NCBI GenBank assembly: GCA_965658275.1
Contig: CBFHRN010000002.1
Location: 1-64,000 of the forward strand
Direction: 5' to 3'
DNA: 64,000 nucleotides
Source of the DNA: Croceimicrobium sp965658275
GTDB taxonomy: Bacteria > Bacteroidota > Bacteroidia > Flavobacteriales > Schleiferiaceae
Shown here: positions 57,852 to 64,000 of the stretch, piece after piece
Numbering within the stretch: position 1 is the first letter of the stretch
How the letters are laid out: every line of letters starts with the position of its first letter
Notes under the pieces: model-generated
What the model was told of the DNA's origin: nothing
Databases searched by the model: none
What the model saw: the letters and a program-made list of their open reading frames with translations, nothing else
Made by a program: the position numbers and the translations under genes

Positions 57852-59738
57852 ATGACGAATATACTTACTCTACGCCGAATCACCACTTTTTGTTTAGTAT
57901 TCGTGCTCAGCCTGAGTCTTAATGCCCAAAAAAGCTTCCAAAAAACAGTAATTCGAAACATTCAACCGGTAGGGGCATTTATCCCATCTTCTGTAGAGCA
58001 AGAATATGCGCCAAGCCTTCAGCCTTTGGAAATGCCTCACCCCGATGGTGACTTAGACCGAAACAAAGCAAAAAGGCTGCCTCTAGCAAAAAGACTTTCT
58101 AAAATGAGCAGTGATGTTCAGTTTAATGCCAGTACTCCTCGACCCGAAGTATTGGATTCACTTGGCGGGAATAACTACAGTGGGTCCGTGCCAAATGACG
58201 ATGACTTTGCGATTGGTAAAAATGGTCAGATTTTAAGAGTTCGAAATTCAACGATAGGCGCATACGACTATACCAATGATAGCCTCATTTTTGAGTCCAC
58301 CCTTTTCCGGTTTTACCGCCCTTCCCAATTTTTACCGGGAAGTAAATATGACCCACGGGCTTTATACGACCCTTACGAAGACCGTTTTATTGTTTTGTAT
58401 TTGAGCGGAAATACTTGGGGAAATTCCAAAATTATAGTTGGTTTCTCGAAGAGCAATAATCTATCCGATGGATTTAACATCTACCAATTAGATGGAAATC
58501 CATTGAATGATAGTACCTGGAGCGACTACCCTCATATCAGCATCAATGAAAAGGATCTGTTCATTACCATGAACACCTTTTACAATGGTTCTTCGAACAA
58601 TAGTGGCTATGTTCAGTCGACCATCCGTCAAGTAAGTAAAAATCCGGGGTATGACAGCTTATCTTTAACCGAACATTATTACTACAATCTCAAAGTGGGA
58701 AATCGGAATCTCTTTAATTTTTCGGGCATTGATTTAGCCGATACGAGTCGCCTAGAAAACCGCCCGCATTATTTAATTTCAAATCGCAATCTCGACACAA
58801 TTAATGACAGCATTTTTGTTGCAGAAATTATCGGGGATGCTTTAGCTAGTCCACAATTTAGACTTCTAACTTTTACTACAGAAACCTCTTACGGCTTACC
58901 CCCTGAGGCGCGACAGGCAAATGATCACAAATTTGATTGCAATGATAGTCGTATTCAGGGAGCCTTCTTACATGACGGGAAGATTCAATTTGTGGGTAAC
59001 ACGATAACCTCTACTGGAAACTCTGGGATTTATCATGGTATCATCGACCGATATGGCGACTCCACCAATATCTATTTTAAGGTTATCAATTTCGACCCTA
59101 TTGACATTGGCTACCCTCAAGTAACTTATACGGGAAAATCCAGAAATGAAATCGAAAGCATCATCAGCTTTAATCATACTGGAGACAGTTTAAATGCAGG
59201 GTTTTCATGCCTGTTTTTTGATAATGACTCGAGTTACAGCTATCGACAACAAATTGTAGAAGGAGGTGATTACGTGGATATTATTTCCAGCAATGGTAAC
59301 CGAAAATACGAGCGTTGGGGAGATTACACGGGGAACCAGCAAGACTATATGGAGCAGAGTGTGGCCTGGGCTTCGGGTTACCAAGCTACCAGCAATGGTG
59401 AGCCTTTAACTGTTATTGCTAAATTACGAAGCCCCAACTGGAACAACTCTCCAATCGTGGGCTTAACCGAGCAGTCGGCACCGCTTATGCAGCTGAGTCC
59501 GAATCCTGCAAATACGTGGTTTGAACTTAGTGTAGAACGAAAAAAAGAAGAGCTCTTGCAATTTGAGCTCAGCGCAATAGATGGAAAGCAATCTCTATTT
59601 AAGGTAGAAGAGCAAGCCTTTGCTGGGGAAAACACGTTCCGATTCCGCACCAATCAACTAAAACCCGGACTATATCTTTTATCCGTTTACGATCAAAGTG
59701 GAAGACCGATTGGAGTTGAAAGAGTAATTATTCAATAA
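57852..59738 (+). CDS. Secreted protein with T9SS type A sorting domain
   Basis: 628 residues. Signal peptide (FCLVFVLSLSLNA, then Q). The central part (about 100-530) is beta-rich with no family I can name: FAIGKNGQILRVRNSTIGAY, YDPRALYDPYEDRFIVLYLS, SDYPHISINEKDLFITMNTF. It could be a propeller. The last 85 residues (QLSPNPANTWFELSVE, LSAIDGKQS, LKPGLYLLSVYDQSG) are the T9SS type A C-terminal signal that PorU would cut. It ends at a bidirectional terminator. Confidence 0.85.
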   Translation: MTNILTLRRITTFCLVFVLSLSLNAQKSFQKTVIRNIQPVGAFIPSSVEQEYAPSLQPLEMPHPDGDLDRNKAKRLPLAKRLSKMSSDVQFNASTPRPEVLDSLGGNNYSGSVPNDDDFAIGKNGQILRVRNSTIGAYDYTNDSLIFESTLFRFYRPSQFLPGSKYDPRALYDPYEDRFIVLYLSGNTWGNSKIIVGFSKSNNLSDGFNIYQLDGNPLNDSTWSDYPHISINEKDLFITMNTFYNGSSNNSGYVQSTIRQVSKNPGYDSLSLTEHYYYNLKVGNRNLFNFSGIDLADTSRLENRPHYLISNRNLDTINDSIFVAEIIGDALASPQFRLLTFTTETSYGLPPEARQANDHKFDCNDSRIQGAFLHDGKIQFVGNTITSTGNSGIYHGIIDRYGDSTNIYFKVINFDPIDIGYPQVTYTGKSRNEIESIISFNHTGDSLNAGFSCLFFDNDSSYSYRQQIVEGGDYVDIISSNGNRKYERWGDYTGNQQDYMEQSVAWASGYQATSNGEPLTVIAKLRSPNWNNSPIVGLTEQSAPLMQLSPNPANTWFELSVERKKEELLQFELSAIDGKQSLFKVEEQAFAGENTFRFRTNQLKPGLYLLSVYDQSGRPIGVERVIIQ

Positions 59739-59767
59739 AAAAAGGGACCGTGATGGTCCCTTTTTTA
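59736..59767. terminator. Bidirectional terminator between the T9SS protein and kmo
   Basis: Stem AAAAAGGGACC / GGTCCCTTTTT around GTGAT, flanked by A on the left and T on the right, serving both convergent genes. Confidence 0.9.
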
Positions 59768-61114
59768 TTAAAGCTTTTCGGCAAGCTCTAACATCTTTTG
59801 TTCTACTTCTTCTGAATCCCAAATCTCGTGGATATTTGGCATGGCCATTATCTCAGCCATTAATTGATCTTGTCTTTTACCTAAAGCTAATGCATCTGAA
59901 TAGCGAACATTAGGTGAGAAGGTTACTAGACTGTAAAGTGGAGTCCACTTATTCGGGTATTTCTTCGAAAATTTGGATTCAATTTTCTTTTGGAGAAGGA
60001 AATCGGGATCACCGGTTAAATCGCGCATTTCCACGAAATTTCGCATCGCTAAATCTGCAATGCCATCTCCATCTGGCTTACGTTCTATTTCGTAAGCTTT
60101 AAAAAGTTCCTCCCAATTATCACCATACTCTTCCATTAATCGGTCTAAAACAAAACAGTCTTCAAAACCAGCATTCATACCTTGTCCATAAAATGGCACA
60201 ATGGCATGACTCGAATCTCCGATCAAAGCCACTTTTCCATTTCGAGTCCATGGATAGCATCGAATAATTACTAAGGAGGAATCTGGGTTTTGCTCCCAAT
60301 CCGCATCAAAATTGGGCATTAAAGCCAAGGCATCCGCAAATTGTTCTTCAAAGAATAGACGCGCTTTAGACACGGTATCTAGACTCTCAAACGAAGGCTC
60401 ACCCTCATTTGGGAAAAATAAAGTACAAGTAAAGCTACCATCTGGATTGGGCAAGGCGATTAACATGTAATTCCCTCTTGGCCATATATGTAATGCATTT
60501 TTCTCAAGAAGGAACTCGCCATTGGGGCCAGGAGGTATTTCCAGCTCTTTATAGCCATGCTCGATATACTCCTGTGAGTAACTGAATCGATCGGTTTTCA
60601 TCATGGCTCCGCGCACCGCGCTAAAGGCCCCATCTGCACCAAAAAGAAAATCGGCTTCTACCTTTTCTTCCTGACCTTGATTTCCAAAAGTAGCAGAAGC
60701 TGCTTTAAGGTCTACCTCTAAACAAGGGCGTTCAAAATGGATTTCCACTCCTCTTTTTTCCGCTTCCCCCATAAGCAGCATGTTTAAACCTGCTCTAGAT
60801 ACCGAATTAATCGCTTGGCCTTCTTGACCATAGGGCTGGAAGCTTAAATTACCTTCCACGTCATGCATAACTCTGCGGTACATGGGTATCGCCATTTCTT
60901 TTAAGACCTTTTCTTCTAGGCCTACTTTAGCCAAAGCCTGTAAACCTCGATCACTAAGCGCTAAGTTTATAGACCGTCCTCCATCCAAAGAGTTCTTTCG
61001 TGCATCAGATCGGCGTTCGTAAATCTTTACAGCATGACCCCTATCAGCAAGGTATACACCTAATAATGAGCCTACTAAACCTGCGCCTGCGATGGTAATA
61101 TTCTTTTTTTGCAT
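59768..61114 (-). CDS. kmo: Kynurenine 3-monooxygenase
   Basis: FAD-dependent hydroxylation of L-kynurenine to 3-hydroxykynurenine with NADPH. 448 residues. The FAD fingerprint AGAGLVGSLLGVYLADRGH is at the N terminus. DGGRSINLALSDRG and the substrate-side PWTRNGKVALIGDSSHAIVP, then FYGQGMNAGFEDC, are diagnostic for KMO rather than other aromatic hydroxylases. It follows kynU with one base between them, so the two are an operon. Tryptophan dioxygenase and kynurenine formamidase are not in this window. Confidence 0.93.
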   Translation of the reverse strand: MQKKNITIAGAGLVGSLLGVYLADRGHAVKIYERRSDARKNSLDGGRSINLALSDRGLQALAKVGLEEKVLKEMAIPMYRRVMHDVEGNLSFQPYGQEGQAINSVSRAGLNMLLMGEAEKRGVEIHFERPCLEVDLKAASATFGNQGQEEKVEADFLFGADGAFSAVRGAMMKTDRFSYSQEYIEHGYKELEIPPGPNGEFLLEKNALHIWPRGNYMLIALPNPDGSFTCTLFFPNEGEPSFESLDTVSKARLFFEEQFADALALMPNFDADWEQNPDSSLVIIRCYPWTRNGKVALIGDSSHAIVPFYGQGMNAGFEDCFVLDRLMEEYGDNWEELFKAYEIERKPDGDGIADLAMRNFVEMRDLTGDPDFLLQKKIESKFSKKYPNKWTPLYSLVTFSPNVRYSDALALGKRQDQLMAEIMAMPNIHEIWDSEEVEQKMLELAEKL

Positions 61115-61115
61115 T

Positions 61116-62390
61116 TTATGCTTTTAGAAATTTTTCGAGCAATTGCCCAAATTCATAAACGTCTTCAAATGAGTTGTACATGGGTACCGGTGCCAAGCGA
61201 ATCACATCCGGCTCTCGCCAATCTGCAATCACTCCAGCTTCACTTAAGCTGTCAAACACCGCTCTTCCTTTACCTGGAACCGCGATTGAAATTTGACAAC
61301 CCCTGCGATCATCTTCCATTGGAGTAATAATGCGAACCGGCTGCCCGCTGTTCGCAGAAGCGTCCTCAATTACCTTTTGTAGATAAGCGGTTAACTTCCT
61401 GCTTTTGGCACGTAAGGCCTCCATTCCAACCTGATCAAAGAGTTCCAAAGATGCCAATAAGGGTGCCATCGAGAAGACGGGGGCATTACTCAACTGCCAA
61501 GCCTCTGCGGTAGGAATGGGATCGAAATGCTCATCCATTTTGAAGCGCTCTTCTTTATTGTGTCCCCACCAACCTTCAAAACGAGGGATATCAGACTGGC
61601 CATGATGACGTTCATGAATAAATACTCCAGAAACACCGCCAGGGCCACCGTTTAAATATTTATACCCACACCAAGCGGCGAAATCAACCCCCCATTTATG
61701 GAGTTCTATATCAATATTGCCGGCGCCATGGGCCAAGTCCCAACCTACAATGGCACCTGCTCTCTTACCCGCATCAGTGATTCGGGCCATATCAAAAACT
61801 TGCCCAGTGTAATAATTTACTCCACCGAGCATCACAAGCGCCAATTCATCACTATGTTGATCAATGGCTTCAATAACGCGGTCGTCATCAATTAATTCGG
61901 TTTTGGGATCCGGCTCAATTTCAATTAAACATTCGGCGGGGTCTAAACCGTGAAATCTTAGCTGACTCTTAATAGCATATTGGTCGCTCGGAAAAGCTTT
62001 CCCTTCGCACAATATTTTACATCGCTTTCCCTCAGGACGAAAGAAACTAACCATCAACAAATGCAAATTGGTCGTTAAACCATTCATAGCAACCACTTCG
62101 GTATCCTTAGCGCCAACAATTTTAGCTAAAGACTGCGTAAAAAACTCATGGTAAGCTACCCAAGGACGACGTGCCTCCAGATGACCATCCACGCCCCAGC
62201 GAGCCCAATCATCTAATTCTTCATTTAGTATTTCTCTGGCCTTTCGAGGCTGAAGACCCAAAGAGTTACCAGTAAAGTAAAGCACCTTTCGATAATTATT
62301 CTTTGGAAATAAGAATTCGTCGCGCATGGTGGCCAGGGCATCTTCTTGATCTGCGGCTTTCGCGCCTTCGAATGTATTTGGATAGGACAT
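61116..62390 (-). CDS. kynU: Kynureninase
   Basis: PLP enzyme that cleaves kynurenine or 3-hydroxykynurenine to (3-hydroxy)anthranilate and alanine. 424 residues, the usual length. The PLP lysine is K244 in WCGYKYLNGGPGG. Upstream DLAHGAGNIDIELH holds the Asp and His that bind the cofactor ring, and YFTGNSLGLQPRK matches the N-terminal substrate loop. With kmo it makes 3-hydroxyanthranilate, which leads to quinolinate and NAD or is degraded. The UbiA-like gene ends 18 bases upstream of its start, on the same strand. Confidence 0.94.
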   Translation of the reverse strand: MSYPNTFEGAKAADQEDALATMRDEFLFPKNNYRKVLYFTGNSLGLQPRKAREILNEELDDWARWGVDGHLEARRPWVAYHEFFTQSLAKIVGAKDTEVVAMNGLTTNLHLLMVSFFRPEGKRCKILCEGKAFPSDQYAIKSQLRFHGLDPAECLIEIEPDPKTELIDDDRVIEAIDQHSDELALVMLGGVNYYTGQVFDMARITDAGKRAGAIVGWDLAHGAGNIDIELHKWGVDFAAWCGYKYLNGGPGGVSGVFIHERHHGQSDIPRFEGWWGHNKEERFKMDEHFDPIPTAEAWQLSNAPVFSMAPLLASLELFDQVGMEALRAKSRKLTAYLQKVIEDASANSGQPVRIITPMEDDRRGCQISIAVPGKGRAVFDSLSEAGVIADWREPDVIRLAPVPMYNSFEDVYEFGQLLEKFLKA

Positions 62391-62408
62391 AGATTCTTAA
62401 AATAGACT

Positions 62409-63272
62409 TCAAATGTAAAAATTGCCAATGGCAAGCTGGCTTAGAAAAAGTATAAACAAGACCAAAATAGGTATAGACTCTACCCAAAAGCTGATGTAAA
62501 AATCACTTTGATCTTTTTCAACCCGCTTTATTATCCACTGCCCCAGCTCTAAACCAAGAACCCAAGCCAGGACGTAGTTTAAGTTCAAAGACCAAAAAAA
62601 GAAGGACAATACAATCCAAATTTGATAGAGCATGATTAAGAATCGTGCTAAATCAAGAGCAGGTACTAAGCCCAATTGTTGGGGTAAAGTTTTAAGACTG
62701 GGTGCGTCAATATGTAAATCTCGCACATCAAATGGAATGGTTAATCCTGCAACCAAAAGCATGCGCATCACTAATTCTAAATAAGTTCGGCTGGTCCATA
62801 AACCCTCACTTAATAAATGAGGAACACCAAAACTCAACCACGACCAAGCGTAGGCAATTAACAAGAGTTTAAGCATCGGAATACTGCGGAGCGAAGAAAA
62901 ATGTCGGTTAGGATGAGGAAAAGCCAGCGGATAGAGCAGTGCAATAACTAAGCCCGGGGCTAAAGCATAGAGCAAGGAAATACTAAAAATTTGCTTGAGG
63001 AAGGAAACAGCGATAATCCCCGCACTAAAAGTGCTGATGAGGGCAATCACCCAATTGTTATCCCAGCCTATTTTCGGCCGCTTCGGCAGCGCCTCCCCCT
63101 GAACCAATTTCACCCAACGCATATAACTGTAAGCTGAGGCCGTTCCGAACCACATAAAAGCGCTGTAAAATATAGAAACCGCCGAAAAAGGCTCTGGAAA
63201 ACTGAGCATACACAGGGCAAAAACGGCTAGGCCGACCCATAGATTACTGGCTATCAAAATTCGTATCAGCAT
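62409..63272 (-). CDS. UbiA-like prenyltransferase-fold membrane protein
   Basis: 287 residues with about eight to nine membrane helices. It looks like the UbiA fold. The second Asp-rich motif is recognisable in TIPFDVRDLHIDAPSLKTLP. The first motif, NDxxDxxxD, is missing: the region reads GTASAYSYMRWVKLVQGEAL. That makes ordinary prenyl transfer doubtful. It is upstream of kynU in the same direction and may be co-transcribed with it, which suggests a link to a ring made from tryptophan, but this is only positional. Confidence 0.6.
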   Translation of the reverse strand: MLIRILIASNLWVGLAVFALCMLSFPEPFSAVSIFYSAFMWFGTASAYSYMRWVKLVQGEALPKRPKIGWDNNWVIALISTFSAGIIAVSFLKQIFSISLLYALAPGLVIALLYPLAFPHPNRHFSSLRSIPMLKLLLIAYAWSWLSFGVPHLLSEGLWTSRTYLELVMRMLLVAGLTIPFDVRDLHIDAPSLKTLPQQLGLVPALDLARFLIMLYQIWIVLSFFFWSLNLNYVLAWVLGLELGQWIIKRVEKDQSDFYISFWVESIPILVLFILFLSQLAIGNFYI

Positions 63273-63344
63273 GTGCTTTATTGGCGCAGTCTATATTGTT
63301 AAGATAAAGTGAATAATATCATTTAAAAAAGTAAAGCCTATGCT

Positions 63345-63352
63345 TACTTTTG
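63345..63352 (+). promoter_or_regulatory. -7 promoter box for gcvP
   Basis: TACTTTTG, exact TAnnTTTG match, ending 33 bases before the gcvP ATG at 63386. Confidence 0.5.
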
Positions 63353-63385
63353 CTGCGAATATTGACAATTATTTTCACATAGGAT

Positions 63386-64000
63386 ATGAAGACAGATTCT
63401 TTTGCCTACCGCCACATTGGGCCACGTGAGCACGATTTGGAAGAAATGTTGAAAGTGGTAGGGGCAAGCTCTATCGATGAGCTAATCGAACAGACTGTGC
63501 CTGCGGGCATTCGTCTGAAAGATGAACTGGACCTCAGTGAACCCATGACCGAAAATGAGTTCCTGAATCATATACGTGATTTAGCGCGTAAGAACAGTGT
63601 TTTCAAGTCCTATATCGGGCTTGGCTATCACCCGACCATTATGCCGGGTGTTATTCAGCGTAATATTCTGGAAAATCCAGGTTGGTACACGGCTTATACG
63701 CCTTACCAAGCCGAGATAGCTCAAGGTCGTTTGGAAGCTTTATTAAACTACCAAACTATGATCAGCGATTTAACAGGTCTTCCTATCGCTAATGCCAGTT
63801 TGTTAGATGAAGCTACTGCATCAGCGGAAGCGATGAGCATGTTCTTTGGCAATCGTAGTCGCGATAAAAAGAAAGCAGGTGCCAATAAATTCTTTGTTTC
63901 CTGGCATTGTCTTCATCAAAGTATTGAGTTAATCAAAACCCGAAGCGAGCCTTTAGGCATTGAACTCGTAATTGGAGATCATAGAGAGTTCAGCTTAAGC
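63386..64000 (+). CDS. gcvP: Glycine dehydrogenase (decarboxylating), P protein, N-terminal part
   Basis: PLP subunit of the glycine cleavage system; decarboxylates glycine and passes the aminomethyl group to the H protein. The first 205 residues are visible and the gene continues past the right edge. MKTDSFAYRHIGPREHDLEE is the typical start. SYIGLGYHPTIMPGVIQRNI, NPGWYTAYTPYQAEIAQGRL and NYQTMISDLTGLPIANASLL match the family closely. The PLP lysine lies in the part not shown. It would share lpdA (47499) as its E3 partner. Confidence 0.95.
   Translation, partial: MKTDSFAYRHIGPREHDLEEMLKVVGASSIDELIEQTVPAGIRLKDELDLSEPMTENEFLNHIRDLARKNSVFKSYIGLGYHPTIMPGVIQRNILENPGWYTAYTPYQAEIAQGRLEALLNYQTMISDLTGLPIANASLLDEATASAEAMSMFFGNRSRDKKKAGANKFFVSWHCLHQSIELIKTRSEPLGIELVIGDHREFSLS

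Noticed and set aside
1..64000. CRISPR array, insertion sequence, prophage or integron
   Set aside because: No spaced direct repeats, no transposase or integrase, no phage genes and no target-site duplications were seen on either strand.

Overview
This 64 kb window is a chromosomal segment of a Bacteroidetes bacterium, most likely order Flavobacteriales. I suspect a Cryomorphaceae/Schleiferiaceae-like lineage, but family level is only a guess. The evidence is type IX secretion genes (gldJ, porU, porV, a porP/sprF-like gene), T9SS sorting domains on two large secreted proteins, Bacteroidetes-type -7 promoter boxes (TAnnTTTG) before several genes, few Shine-Dalgarno sequences, an exbB-exbD-tonB-folC operon, and a kynurenine-pathway pair. 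Genes are tightly packed. I see no insertion sequence, prophage, CRISPR array or rRNA, and no gene-free gap above about 300 bases. The longest gap, 27540-27837, holds a tRNA-Val gene.

Layout. 1-8029 (minus): the end of a short-chain dehydrogenase, then pdhC, pdhA, cdd, porV and porU, with porU transcribed first. 8235-12148 (plus): a PorP/SprF-like protein, gldJ and murF. 12200-13342 (minus): an acyl-CoA dehydrogenase. 13399-20487 (plus): anmK, an amino-acid dehydrogenase, nhaD, exbB-exbD-tonB and folC. 20484-21167 (minus): an XRE-type regulator facing away from the next block. 21249-27539 (plus): a compact run of YbjN-like protein, PspA/IM30 protein, DUF4178 protein, basic Gly/Ser-rich lipoprotein, DUF350 membrane protein, membrane-fused spermidine synthase-like protein, AdoMet decarboxylase and secreted isoaspartyl peptidase. 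27642-28888: tRNA-Val and two unknown proteins. 28885-33994: an outer-membrane protein, an unknown secreted protein, an ECF sigma factor with a putative membrane partner, a TraB/GumN protein and a YifB/ComM ATPase. 34145-36914 (plus): a small protein, recA and a TPR lipoprotein with a small partner. 36911-38670 (minus): a phosphodiesterase and an SDR. 38780-42579 (plus): oligopeptidase B and a GT39-like membrane protein. 42576-47398 (minus): arsC-like, a very large T9SS type B protein and prfB. 47499-54493 (plus): lpdA, pabB, tilS, dsbD-like and nth. 54490-57792 (minus): a giant propeller/barrel protein. 57852-59738 (plus): a T9SS type A protein. 59768-63272 (minus): kmo, kynU and a UbiA-like protein. 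63386-64000 (plus): the start of gcvP.

The best candidate for an under-described system is the 21-27 kb block. Its composition parallels the Escherichia coli yjfIJKLMC operon (YbjN-like, PspA-like, DUF2491, DUF350, lipoprotein, polyamine-type enzyme), but here the polyamine enzyme is a membrane-fused SpeE plus SpeH. A divergent XRE regulator carries a degenerate S24-like tail. A repeated RCTAAA motif and a nested dyad overlap the likely promoter, and a hairpin sits after pspA inside the operon. I infer a membrane-stress module coupled to polyamines under dedicated repression.

Other structural signals stand out. Six of eight convergent gene pairs share the same four bases for both stop codons, and the other two pairs have a bidirectional terminator. 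Three genes have a -7 box exactly four bases before the ATG, which suggests leaderless mRNAs. prfB has no frameshift site, and Nth has lost its iron-sulfur cysteines.
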